From G963422705 sp963422705 (GTDB lineage Bacteria; Poribacteria; WGA-4E; WGA-3G), in contig OY730443.1 of NCBI GenBank assembly GCA_963422705.1, positions 2,914,001 to 2,978,000 on the forward strand: a stretch of DNA of 64,000 nt, in the 5' to 3' direction. The notes under the pieces were generated by a model that ran no database searches, was not told where the DNA came from, and saw nothing but the letters and a program-made list of their open reading frames with translations. Positions 52,215-60,901 of the stretch are shown piece by piece. Position 1 is the first letter of the stretch; every line of letters starts with the position of its first letter. The translations under genes were made by a program, and so were the position numbers.

Positions 52215-52416
52215 TCGGCACTCCTTCCACACGTGTACGTGCACGGTGAAATCACACCAACGCAGCTCCGATGAGTTGCGCGAGGAAATACAACGGATGG
52301 ACGTGTTGCCGAAACACAACTACGTCCCAAATCGAAAAGATACTTTTACGCCAAGATTCAACGTCACAGACATGCTAGAAAAAAACACATGTTTTCGCAA
52401 GCATTTTTTGATACAA

Positions 52417-52446
52417 TACCAGCAAAAAAATACGCACTGTTTTCAT
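52417..52446 (-). repeat. Remnant of the M15 peptidase gene start (2)
   Basis: ATGAAAACAGTGCGTATT followed by a T-run and GCTGGTA on the minus strand lies behind the stop of copy 3 and before the leader of copy 2. Confidence 0.8.
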
Positions 52447-52458
52447 GATAAAACACCT

Positions 52459-53364
52459 CTATTTTAGACGCGCAAGCGCATCGCGCGCGGATTTTCCTTC
52501 ATGGTAATCCGGTTCTTCTTGCGCCAAAATCGCTTCCCATCTCGGTATCAGGATGTGTTCTACAATGCCGCCGAGCTCGGCACGATGCTGTGCGGCAATC
52601 TTGCCTAATACGTCAATCGGGTAACGTCGTTCGTAGGGCTTCGCGCCCATATCAAGCATATAAGGGATAAGATACGGCACGGCAGCCACCCCCATCCTTG
52701 CCAACGCATTTTCTGGTCCCAGTCCTCCAACACGCCCTCCACAGTAGTAAGTTGCCATAACGACGATAGAACGCGGGTCATTCGTATCGAGGCTGCCGAG
52801 TCGATTGAATGTTTCTTCCATATCGCTGTGTCCTGTCGGGCCTGAAAACCCATCGGGGGACGGCATGAGTTGCGCGATGAGGCCAGGCGTTTCGGGGTTG
52901 GGTACACCGCCCCATTCCCAGATATTGTTGGCGATGTATTCCACCCGGTGCCACGCCGCAAGCACCGCCGGTTCGGTGATACCTTCAGGGATGTCCACTA
53001 CTGCCGGGGTATACTCGCGCGAGGCGGACACCGCCGGCGCAGCAATACCCTCGTTAGGAACTTCAGGGAGCGCAGACCGCTCGGCATGCGATTCTTCGAC
53101 GGGCACTTCTCCGCCTTTGTTAGGAATTTCGGGGGTATCAGGCTGTTCCTCGCCGGGCCGTTCTCCGCCTTGCGAGGGTTCATCAACGGGGGCTCCCCCC
53201 GCTGATTTTGGCAGCTCTTCCCCCGCTGATTTCAGCAACGATTCAACGGGGGTGGCACGCTTGAGGGATTCTTTGGGAGACTGTGTCTGTAGCAAATAGA
53301 GGCTCACAGCAACAACTGCCAGGAGCAACAGAGATAAACTGAACCAGGGTTTTCGGATAACCAT
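52459..53364 (-). CDS. Array copy 3 of the membrane-anchored paralogue family
   Basis: A 301-residue paralogue of 51294-52214 with the same anchor (MVIRKPW variant) and C-terminal domain. The linker is shorter in the middle (GERPGEEQPDTPEIPNKGGE). The domain has the variant NRLGSLDTNDPRSIVVMATY-YCGGRVGGLGPENALARMG shared with copy 4, and ends EGKSARDALARLK. The long upstream leader is mostly deleted; only about 50 bases separate its start from the peptidase remnant of copy 4. Confidence 0.85.
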   Translation of the reverse strand: MVIRKPWFSLSLLLLAVVAVSLYLLQTQSPKESLKRATPVESLLKSAGEELPKSAGGAPVDEPSQGGERPGEEQPDTPEIPNKGGEVPVEESHAERSALPEVPNEGIAAPAVSASREYTPAVVDIPEGITEPAVLAAWHRVEYIANNIWEWGGVPNPETPGLIAQLMPSPDGFSGPTGHSDMEETFNRLGSLDTNDPRSIVVMATYYCGGRVGGLGPENALARMGVAAVPYLIPYMLDMGAKPYERRYPIDVLGKIAAQHRAELGGIVEHILIPRWEAILAQEEPDYHEGKSARDALARLK

Positions 53365-53415
53365 TCGGCGCTCCTTCCACACGTGTATGTGCAGGGTGAC
53401 ATCATTTTGAGACAA

Positions 53416-53446
53416 TACCAGCAGAAGAAATACACACTGTTTTCAT
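53416..53446 (-). repeat. Remnant of the M15 peptidase gene start (3)
   Basis: ATGAAAACAGTGTGTATTTC continuing TTCTGCTGGTA on the minus strand, behind the stop of copy 4. It keeps slightly more of the peptidase sequence than remnants 1 and 2. Confidence 0.8.
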
Positions 53447-53459
53447 GATAAAAACACCT

Positions 53460-54314
53460 CTATTTTAGACGCGAAAGCGCATCGCGCGCCCGCTTTTCTT
53501 CAGAGTAATCCGGTTTTTCTTGCGCCAAAATCGATTCCCATCTCGGTATCAGGATGTGTTCCACAATGCCCTCTAAATCGGCGCGATGCCGTGCGGCAAT
53601 CTTGCCTAATACGATAATCGCTCTACTTCGTAAGTTCGGACTGTGCTCCATATCAAGCATATAACGGATAAGATACGGCACGGCAGCCACCCCCATCCTT
53701 GCCAACGCATTTTCTGGTCCCAGTCCTCCAACACGCCCTCCACAGTAGTAAGTTGCCATAACGACGATAGAACGCGGGTCATTCGTATCGAGGCTGCCGA
53801 GTCGATTGAATGTTTCTTCCATATCGCTGTGTCCTGTCGGGCCTGAAAACCCATCGGGGGACGGCATGAGTTGCGCGATGAGGCCAGGCGTTGCGGGGTT
53901 GGGCACACCGCCCCATGCCCAGATATTGTTGGCGATGTATTCCACCCGGTGCCACGCCGCAAGCACCGCCGGTTCAGTGATACCTTCAGGGATGTCCACT
54001 ACCGCGGGGGTATACTCGCGCGAGGCGGACACACCCGGCCGCGCAGCAATACCTTCGTTAGGAACTTCGGAGGTATCAGGCGGTTCGGCGTCCCGTGCGT
54101 CGACGGGCACTTCTCCACCTTGCGAAGGCTCATCAACGGGGGCTCCCGCCGCTGATTTTGGCAGCGGTTTCCCCGCTGATTTCGGCAGCGATTCAACGCG
54201 TTTGTCACGCTTGAGGGATTCTTTGGGAGACTGTGTCTGTAGCAAGTAGAGACTCACACCAACAACGGCGATGAGCAACAGAGATAAACTGAACCAGGGT
54301 TTTCGGATAACCAT
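53460..54314 (-). CDS. Array copy 4 of the membrane-anchored paralogue family (shortest linker)
   Basis: A 284-residue paralogue. Its linker lacks the whole NKGGEVPVEESHAE unit present in copies 2, 3 and 5. The domain shares the YYCGGRVGGLGPENALARMG block with copy 3 but has a unique MEHSPNLRSRAIIVLGKIAA stretch, and ends EEKRARDALSRLK. The start is ATG 54314 behind GGAAGGAG. Confidence 0.85.
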   Translation of the reverse strand: MVIRKPWFSLSLLLIAVVGVSLYLLQTQSPKESLKRDKRVESLPKSAGKPLPKSAAGAPVDEPSQGGEVPVDARDAEPPDTSEVPNEGIAARPGVSASREYTPAVVDIPEGITEPAVLAAWHRVEYIANNIWAWGGVPNPATPGLIAQLMPSPDGFSGPTGHSDMEETFNRLGSLDTNDPRSIVVMATYYCGGRVGGLGPENALARMGVAAVPYLIRYMLDMEHSPNLRSRAIIVLGKIAARHRADLEGIVEHILIPRWESILAQEKPDYSEEKRARDALSRLK

Positions 54315-54396
54315 TCGGCGCTCCTTCCACACGTGTACGTGCAGGGTGAAATCACACCAACGGAGCTCCGATGAGTTACGCGGGGATTTGAGACAA

Positions 54397-54427
54397 TACC
54401 AACAGAAAAAATACGCACTGTTTTCAT
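54397..54427 (-). repeat. Remnant of the M15 peptidase gene start (4)
   Basis: ATGAAAACAGTGCGTATT then TTTTCTGTTGGTA on the minus strand, behind the stop of copy 5. Confidence 0.8.
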
Positions 54428-54440
54428 GATAAAAATACCT

Positions 54441-55337
54441 CTATTTTAGACGCGAAAGCGCATCGCGCGCGGCTATTTCTTCATCGTAATTAGGTTTTTC
54501 TTGCGCCAAAATCGCTTCAAATCTCGGTATCAGGATGTGTTCTACAATCCCGCCTAGCTCCGCGCGATGCCGTGCGGCAATCCTGCCTAATATGATAATG
54601 GGTCTATACCGTAATAGCGGTGTCATCTCCATATCAAGCATATAAGGGATAAGATACGGCACGGCAGGAACCCCCATCTCTACCAACATATCTATCGGAC
54701 CCATCCCTCCAACAATCCCTTCACAGAGGTAAGTTGCCATAACGACGATAGAACGCGGGTCATTCGTATCGAGGCTGCCGAGTCGATTGAATGTTTCTTC
54801 CATATCGCTGTGTCCTGTCGGGCCTGAAAACCCATTGGGGACGGGCATGAGTTGTGCGATGAGGCCAGGCGTTGCGGGGTTGGGCACACCGCCCCATGCC
54901 CAGATATTGTTGGCGATGTACTCCACCCGGTGCCACGCCGCAAGCACCGCCGGTTCGGTGATACCTTCAGGGATGTCCACTACCGCGGGGGTATACTCGC
55001 GCGAGGCGGACACACCCGGCCGCGCAGCAATACCTTCGTTAGGAACTTCGGAGGTATCAGGCGGTTCGGCATGCGATTCTTCGACGGACACTTCTCCACC
55101 TTTGTTAGGAACTTCGGGGGTATCAGACTGTTCGGCGTCCCGTGCGTCGACGGGCACTTCTCCACCTTGCGAAGGCTCATCAACGGGGGCTTTCACCGCT
55201 GATTTCGGCAGCGATTCAACGCGTTTGTCACGCTTGAGCGGTGCTTTCGGGGACTGTGTCTGTAGCAAGTAGAGGCTCACAGCAACAACTGCCAGGAGCA
55301 ACAGAGATAAACTGAACCAGATTTTTCGGATAACCAT
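54441..55337 (-). CDS. Array copy 5 of the membrane-anchored paralogue family
   Basis: A 298-residue paralogue. Its first linker repeat is missing one LPKSAGE unit (ESLPKSAVKAPV follows directly), whereas the later part has both repeat units. The domain carries YLCEGIVGGMGPIDMLVEMG and MTPLLRYRPIIILGRIAA and ends EEIAARDALSRLK as in copy 2. ATG 55337 behind GGAAGGAG. Confidence 0.85.
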   Translation of the reverse strand: MVIRKIWFSLSLLLLAVVAVSLYLLQTQSPKAPLKRDKRVESLPKSAVKAPVDEPSQGGEVPVDARDAEQSDTPEVPNKGGEVSVEESHAEPPDTSEVPNEGIAARPGVSASREYTPAVVDIPEGITEPAVLAAWHRVEYIANNIWAWGGVPNPATPGLIAQLMPVPNGFSGPTGHSDMEETFNRLGSLDTNDPRSIVVMATYLCEGIVGGMGPIDMLVEMGVPAVPYLIPYMLDMEMTPLLRYRPIIILGRIAARHRAELGGIVEHILIPRFEAILAQEKPNYDEEIAARDALSRLK

Positions 55338-55685
55338 TCGGCACTCCTTCCACACGTGTACGTGCCGGGTCAAATCACACCAACGCAGCTCGGATAAGTT
55401 GCGAGGGGAAATGCAACGGATGGGCGTGTTGCTGAAACACAACTACGTCCCAAGAGGGTGCTAGTCTCTATTGGTATCGCACACAAACCGAGTTGTACGC
55501 TATGATAGAAACTAGCGCTGTTATCGTCTACTTACGGGTGCTCGGTAAAGCATTCTATAAAAAACACACACTGTTCGGCAAGCATTTTTTCATACAATAA
55601 CGCCAATAAGACGAACGCCCCCGCAATCAAAAGAACATAGGGTTGAAAAGGGTGATGCTGTTTCTCTCATCGTCGAAAAAGCACA
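55338..55685. other. Gene-free stretch between copy 5 and the peptidase gene
   Basis: The first 110 bases are a diverged leader repeat; the rest (to 55685) shows fragments such as a GCAAGCATTTTTTCATACAAT segment near 55580 that resembles the leader end. No gene is supported. Confidence 0.5.
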
Positions 55686-57701
55686 CTACTCCGGCCAACA
55701 CCGCAGCCCGTTTCTCTTTCGATACGGCTTATTGCAAATCGGGGTGCTACGGACACACCGCTGCCAGGTTTGACGGCATTCGCGCAAACGACACGTACGC
55801 ACCCTATGTTTATTCTCGGCACTCTCCGATTCAGGATTATACGAATGTCCCGCAGAACACGTCGCAACAAAACGGTGTTCATGCGGGGTGCAATAATAAT
55901 AACCACCAGAAGTCTGACACGAATACGGGCCATATTCCATACGACACGATGATACCCACGCATGATACGAACGCCGTCGACGATGCGTCGTGTCATGTCC
56001 ACACGCATATTGACGCACCGCAGACGGTGCCGGTACCTCTGGATAGACATGTTTATGGCTCGGACGCGTACAGACATAATACGTCCCGATGAGACACGCC
56101 TTGCCATTCTTGCTAGGGCAGAACTGTGCTTCGGTATGTGAACGCCCGGCTTTACAACGATAACCCGAATGTGAACCACACGGCAATGTGCCATACGCAT
56201 GACGAGAAAACTCAGACGACGATGGCGGTTGACACGCATAATAACTATGTGAACCACACGAAAAACTCACTGATGCATGAGAAGACGCTTCAGCCTTCTT
56301 ATGACGATGCCCACACGGACTCGTTACATACGTATCGCTCGGCGCCGGTGCAGCTGGAAATCTATGAACATGCGGGGTACACGCATAATAGTCACTCCCG
56401 TTCGTACACGTATCGCCATTCGAATTCGTCACCGAACACGAGGAGATACGAGAATGCTCGCCACTCGCCGTCAAAGGGTGCCCACACCGATGATATTGCC
56501 CGGCGGGCGGATGCATCACCCGCGGTTGCAGGGACGACAGCACCTGCACAGCAGTCGTGGTGCTGTCAGTGCCTTTCGGCGGCTCACACGGCGGAGAATA
56601 GACGGTACCAGGAAAGGGCGGCCAACTCCCGCCATCTCCCCGACGCAACGTCCAATCCGCATGCGTATGTGTGCTATAGTATTCCCAAGAACCTGTCCAT
56701 TTCGCACCCGCATCTATGGCACTACGTGCCATCAGTTTAGCATCATCGCTTTTTGCCTCGTTTTTTCTTACCTGCTCCACCGTGCCATCGCCATCGACAT
56801 CAAGCGTCTTAATATCTAACGCATCGCCATAGCAGTGGCGACTATGGAAGGAGGCCTTAGCGGGCGCAGCGACATGAAATCGCTGGTGATACGGGTTGCG
56901 ATACGCACTGTTGACTTTGAAGGCTTTATCCGAAAAGACGGCTAATCCATTCTTCTTGCGGTATGCGTTGACTTGCGACAGCCACCCCGACTTTTTGGCT
57001 TTCAAGCCGTCATCTATCATATAACGGTAGTGTCCCGTATTCCAGTCATCAACGCCGTTGCTCGATAGCTCATCCTTAAATTTATCGCGCGCAGGAACAG
57101 GCAACTCGGCCCGAGCATCCGGCGGTGTCATGTCCACATATTCCTGACGCAGTATGTCAATTTCATCTTGCGTCCACGTTTTCGTCAGCCTCACAGTCTT
57201 CAGGTTATCGGCATCCGAACCGTAGTAGCCGATAAACTGGATTTTTACCGCCATCGGGGTGTTGCCTCTGCCATTTTTACCACGACATGTTTCAACCTTT
57301 GTCGTATCCGCGGGACCCTCCAACATCGCCTCCACTGAAAAAGTGGTGTCCGGCGAAAACGGCGACACATCAGAAACGCGACTCGACTTCACCGCCTTGC
57401 GCACCGTAAAACCGTTGTTCATCGTAATCTGAAAATTAAAACGCTCAATCGGGTAGACATACTGTGAAGGTTGGCGCGCACAATACTTCACATCGACTTT
57501 CACACATGCCGTCTTCTCTGAGTTCGTAATAAATGTCGTGAAAACCGCGTTATCTGAACCGGAACTTTGCCCGATTGTCCAATCTCCCCAACGGACACAC
57601 GGCGCTGTTGGGGAGACTTCACCAGAAACCAGCGCTGTTCGCACCGACAGACACGGTACCAATACCAGCAGAAAAAGTAAAAAAATACACACTGTTTTCA
57701 T
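55686..57701 (-). CDS. Secreted M15-type peptidase with Cys/His-rich repeat tail
   Basis: A signal peptide (MKTVCIFLLFLLVLVPCLS) leads to an N-terminal domain of unknown type and an M15-type core at about residues 245-350. The core has VNSAYRNPYHQRFHV and FHSRHCYGDALDI, with zinc ligands H289 and D296 spaced as in H-x6-D, and a third in STHTHADW (H347). Relatives are D,D- or L,D-carboxypeptidases or hydrolases of peptidoglycan peptides. Residues 370-671 form at least four Cys/His/Tyr-rich repeats (SCGSHSYYAC, PCGHRHKK, YYACTPHVHRF-like), probably metal-binding or disulfide-bonded. The gene starts 12 bases after array copy 6, so it is the second gene of that unit. Confidence 0.75.
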   Translation of the reverse strand: MKTVCIFLLFLLVLVPCLSVRTALVSGEVSPTAPCVRWGDWTIGQSSGSDNAVFTTFITNSEKTACVKVDVKYCARQPSQYVYPIERFNFQITMNNGFTVRKAVKSSRVSDVSPFSPDTTFSVEAMLEGPADTTKVETCRGKNGRGNTPMAVKIQFIGYYGSDADNLKTVRLTKTWTQDEIDILRQEYVDMTPPDARAELPVPARDKFKDELSSNGVDDWNTGHYRYMIDDGLKAKKSGWLSQVNAYRKKNGLAVFSDKAFKVNSAYRNPYHQRFHVAAPAKASFHSRHCYGDALDIKTLDVDGDGTVEQVRKNEAKSDDAKLMARSAIDAGAKWTGSWEYYSTHTHADWTLRRGDGGSWPPFPGTVYSPPCEPPKGTDSTTTAVQVLSSLQPRVMHPPAGQYHRCGHPLTASGEHSRISSCSVTNSNGDTCTNGSDYYACTPHVHRFPAAPAPSDTYVTSPCGHRHKKAEASSHASVSFSCGSHSYYACQPPSSSEFSRHAYGTLPCGSHSGYRCKAGRSHTEAQFCPSKNGKACLIGTYYVCTRPSHKHVYPEVPAPSAVRQYACGHDTTHRRRRSYHAWVSSCRMEYGPYSCQTSGGYYYCTPHEHRFVATCSAGHSYNPESESAENKHRVRTCRLRECRQTWQRCVRSTPICNKPYRKRNGLRCWPE

Positions 57702-57713
57702 GATAAAACACCA

Positions 57714-58622
57714 CTATTTTAGACGCGCAAGCGCATCGCGCGCGGATTTTTCTTCAAAGTAATCCGGTTTTTCTTGCGCCAAAATCGCTTCAAATCTCGG
57801 TATCAGGATGTGTTCTACAATCCCGCCTAGCTCCGCGCGATGCCGTGCGGCAATCCTGCCTAATACCTCAATAGGGTAACTTCGTTCGTAGGGCTTTGCA
57901 CCCATATCAAGCATATAAGGGATAAGATACGGCACGGCAGCCACCCCCATCTCTGCCAACATATTTATCGGACTCAGTCCTCCAACAAGCCCTTCACAGA
58001 GATAAGTTGCCATAACAACGATAGAACGCGGGTCATTCGTATCAAGACTGCCGAGTAGATCGAATGTTTCTTCCATATCGCTGTGTCCTGTCGGGCCTGA
58101 AAACCCATCGGGGGACGGCATGAGTTGTGCGACGAGGCCAGGCGTTGCGGGGTTGGGCACACCGCCCCATGCCCAAATATTGTTGGCGATGTACTCCACC
58201 CGGTGCCACGCCGCAAGCACCGCCGGTTCGGTGATACCTTCGGGGATGTCCACCACTGCCGGGGTATACTCGCGCGAGGCGGACACCGCCGGCCGCGCAG
58301 CAATACCTTCGTTAGGAACTTCGGAGGTATCAGGCGGTTCGTCGACGGGCCCTTCTCCACCTTTGTTAGGAATTTCGGGGGTATCAGGCGGTTCGGCATC
58401 CCGTGCATCGACGGGCACTTCTCCACCTTGCGAAGGCTCATCAACGGGGGCTTTCACCGCTGATTTTGGCAGCGGTTCCCCCGCTGATTTCGGCAGCGAT
58501 TCAACGCGTTTGTCACGCTTGAGGGATTCTTTGGGAGACTGTGTCTGTAGCAAATAGAGGCTCACAGCAACAACTGCCAGGAGCAACAGAGATAAACTGA
58601 ACCAGATTTTTCGGATAACCAT
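57714..58622 (-). CDS. Array copy 6 of the membrane-anchored paralogue family (paired with the peptidase)
   Basis: A 302-residue paralogue, closest to copy 2 in the middle of the domain (LLGSLDTNDPRSIVVMATYL-CEGLVGGLSPINMLAEMG) and to copies 3 and 4 at the end (EEKSARDALARLK). Its linker has a unique GGEGPVDEPPDTSE short unit. ATG 58622 behind GGAAGGAG. It is the only copy followed by an intact M15 peptidase gene, 12 bases after its stop, suggesting the original operon arrangement. Confidence 0.85.
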   Translation of the reverse strand: MVIRKIWFSLSLLLLAVVAVSLYLLQTQSPKESLKRDKRVESLPKSAGEPLPKSAVKAPVDEPSQGGEVPVDARDAEPPDTPEIPNKGGEGPVDEPPDTSEVPNEGIAARPAVSASREYTPAVVDIPEGITEPAVLAAWHRVEYIANNIWAWGGVPNPATPGLVAQLMPSPDGFSGPTGHSDMEETFDLLGSLDTNDPRSIVVMATYLCEGLVGGLSPINMLAEMGVAAVPYLIPYMLDMGAKPYERSYPIEVLGRIAARHRAELGGIVEHILIPRFEAILAQEKPDYFEEKSARDALARLK

Positions 58623-58829
58623 TCGGCACTCCTTCCACACGTGTACGTGCACGGTGAAATCACACCAACGCAGCTCCGATGAGTTGCGCGGGGAAATACA
58701 ACGGATGGACGTGTTGCCGAAACACAACTACGTCCCAAATCGAAAAGATACTTTTACGCCAAGATTCAACGTCACAGACATGCTAGAAAAAAACACATGT
58801 TTTCGCAAGCATTTTTTGAGACAATCGAG

Positions 58830-59423
58830 TTATTGGATTCGTAGAGATTCCTTGATTGCTTTAATCTCTTTTAATCCTTTGCGGTTGGCTTCACTCGGAT
58901 AGAAAAAGTATAACAATTCATGCATGACAATCGCCTCGTCTAGAAGGAGCCCCTCCTCTTCTTGTGCTCTGTGATATAAATCAATGAATTGCTCAATTTC
59001 TGGAATCTCCCCGTGTTTTTGTATCAGTCCTTCTCTGATAGCATCTTTATTGGATGCTGTTATGGATGGAAATTTCCAGGTAGGGGCGGTTGTACCGGTG
59101 TTTATCTCTTCCTCCTTTTGCCACGCTGGTTCCTCATCAGCCGTTAAGGTGGGGGACAATGGTGTGTCCTTATCTGTCTCTAGAGACGGTATGTGTGGTT
59201 CTGCGGTTGATGTCCGGTTAGGCTGAGGGTTCGGGTGTTCACTGATATCTTCGTCATCTTTTATCAGGGCAGCGTCGGGTTTTTCTGGTATTTTCTCCTC
59301 TGTTTACTGCTTTACAGGCACTGTGGGGAAACTCTTCTCAAAACGTTTATTATCGATATGAATATAGATAGCAGACGCGCAACATAAGAGAATAATAAAG
59401 AGGAAAAACAAAATGGCTTTCAT
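58830..59423 (-). pseudogene. Membrane-anchored protein gene interrupted by one in-frame stop
   Basis: ATG 59423 follows AAGGAGA. The frame encodes a signal/anchor (MKAILFFLFIILLCCASA) and 39 residues to a TAA at 59306, then continues without shift as TEEKIPEKPDAALIKDDEDI, a Pro/Glu/Thr-rich linker and a helical end (EIEQFIDLYHRAQEEEGLLL, then ELLYFFYPSEANRKGLKE) to 58830. The architecture (anchor, acidic linker, small helical domain) parallels the array proteins but the sequence does not match. A downstream TTG at 59159 could still express the last domain without the anchor. Confidence 0.65.
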
Positions 59424-59456
59424 GGGATGTTCTCCTTAACAACAAAGCTCGATTCC

Positions 59457-59484
59457 GGTAAGGCGCCTTGCGGCGTATCTTACC
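59457..59484. promoter_or_regulatory. Hairpin in the leader of the interrupted gene
   Basis: GGTAAGGCGCC and GGCGTATCTTACC pair with a small bulge around a TTGC loop, about 35 bases before the ATG at 59423. It could be a terminator of an upstream minus-strand transcript or a leader element. Confidence 0.35.
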
Positions 59485-59653
59485 TGACTTGTTAAGCGTG
59501 ATAAAATACTATCTAAGAAAAAAACACAGATTTAGGGTTACATTCCTCCAAAAATGCTCAAAGTCGTTTAATTTACCTTTTTTTACACGATTCGAGAATC
59601 TGCTGTCCCTGTCATGTTACAAGACGTTAAAAGACACAAAATGGGTTACGGAA

Positions 59654-59781
59654 GTGATAGCACCCACACGCGAAAGCGTGGGGCTTCGGTTTCGTAGCAA
59701 CTGCGGTTTTCTCATAGAGTCAACCGTCTTACTGTCGCTCCACCAGCGGGCGTTTCCCTGTAGGTTTCTACAGGCATATCG
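59654..59781 (-). ncRNA. TnpB right end, probable guide (omega) RNA scaffold
   Basis: The 128 bases after the tnpB stop end in a hairpin (ACGC-GAAA-GCGT) and GTGCTATCAC at 59654. In IS200/IS605 elements the 3' end of tnpB and the right end are transcribed as the scaffold, and the bases just beyond are the guide. Here the flank reads TTCCGTAACCCATTTTGTGT. The boundary is inferred from the shared TATCAC terminus with the two right ends at 31134 and 32917. Confidence 0.55.
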
Positions 59782-60891
59782 TCAAGTGACGGCTATCCCT
59801 GCCCGCAAAATGTTTCGCGCAGCGTTGATGTCTCTATCGTGGTGGGAACCACAGGCGGGGCATGTCCACTGCCTATCGTCCAATGTTAGGGTTTCGTTAT
59901 GAAAACCGCAATCACGACAAGGTTTGGTTGTAGCTGTCCATTGTCCGACTTTTTTAAAATGATGCTTATGTTTTTGACACTTATATTCCAATATCTTAAC
60001 GAACTGGTAGAAGGCGAGGTCCGATACTTTACGCCCCCACAGGCGTTTCATGCCGTCAAGGTTCAATGTCTCAAGGACAATGATATCAAACTTTTTACAA
60101 AGTTCACTTGCCAGTTGCCAGTGAAAATCTTTGCGGTGGTTGCTAATTTTCCGATACAGACGTGCGAGTTGTCTCACACACCGCCACCACCGGTTAGAAC
60201 CTTTAACTTTACGAGAAAACGCTTTATTGAGAGTCCGAAGTTTGTTCAAGGACTGTTTCAAAGGTTGTGGGTGTTGGATTTTCTCACCCGTGCTAAGTGT
60301 CAAGTACGCGTCTTTCATTCCGAAGTCTGCCCCAACGCTTTTACCTGTTGTCGGCAGTGGTAAAAAATCTGTGTCATCCGTTATGAGGTAAAGCCAATAG
60401 TCGCCGCAATTGTCACGTTTGATCGTGATACGCCTAAGTTTTCCATGCCAGTGGCGGTGTTTATGAAACGTATAAGGCACTTTATCAAATCGCCACTTCC
60501 CTTTATCCCACTGACGAAAACTGAGTGTAATACGGTTGTTAGTGAGTTTAAATCCAGTTTGTTTCAGCGTGATAGACTTAAACTTATGCTCCGGTTTGAT
60601 ATGGGGGTTACCTCCCCGTTTATTAAAGAACCTTTGATACGCATTATCAATTCGTTCCAACTCTGCTTGGAGCCCTTGGCTTGGCAACAACTTCCAATGT
60701 TGATGTATGGTTCGTTTCAATATGCAGGCATGTTGACACATTGCAGCGTAGTTGGCATACGGCAAGCCGTCTTTATACCGGTGACGCTGCCACTTATGGA
60801 AATAGACATGCACCTGCCACATATCGTCAAGCAGATTTCCAATGCGGATGGTATTAGATTGTTTCCCAAGCGGGTATTTATAGGTTTTCAT
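59782..60891 (-). CDS. tnpB: TnpB family RNA-guided nuclease (IS200/IS605 OrfB), intact
   Basis: A 369-residue TnpB with all RuvC residues: D189 (VGADFGMKDAYL), E274 (IIVLETLNLDGM) and D354 (HHDRDINAARN). The zinc ribbon is C325, C328 (PCRDCGF), C344 and C347 (TCPACGS). The N-terminal region is rich in Trp, His and Tyr, normal for the RNA-binding part. It should cut DNA matching its guide RNA next to a short target-adjacent motif. No tnpA transposase adjoins, so the element depends on tnpA in trans. No ribosome binding site is clear at ATG 60891. Confidence 0.92.
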   Translation of the reverse strand: MKTYKYPLGKQSNTIRIGNLLDDMWQVHVYFHKWQRHRYKDGLPYANYAAMCQHACILKRTIHQHWKLLPSQGLQAELERIDNAYQRFFNKRGGNPHIKPEHKFKSITLKQTGFKLTNNRITLSFRQWDKGKWRFDKVPYTFHKHRHWHGKLRRITIKRDNCGDYWLYLITDDTDFLPLPTTGKSVGADFGMKDAYLTLSTGEKIQHPQPLKQSLNKLRTLNKAFSRKVKGSNRWWRCVRQLARLYRKISNHRKDFHWQLASELCKKFDIIVLETLNLDGMKRLWGRKVSDLAFYQFVKILEYKCQKHKHHFKKVGQWTATTKPCRDCGFHNETLTLDDRQWTCPACGSHHDRDINAARNILRAGIAVT

Positions 60892-60901
60892 CGACTATCA
60901 A

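Noticed and set aside
55643..56740. Plus- and minus-strand frames of 150-200 codons over the peptidase tail
   Set aside because: They overlap the Cys/His-rich repeats of the intact 671-codon gene in other frames and show no recognisable content.
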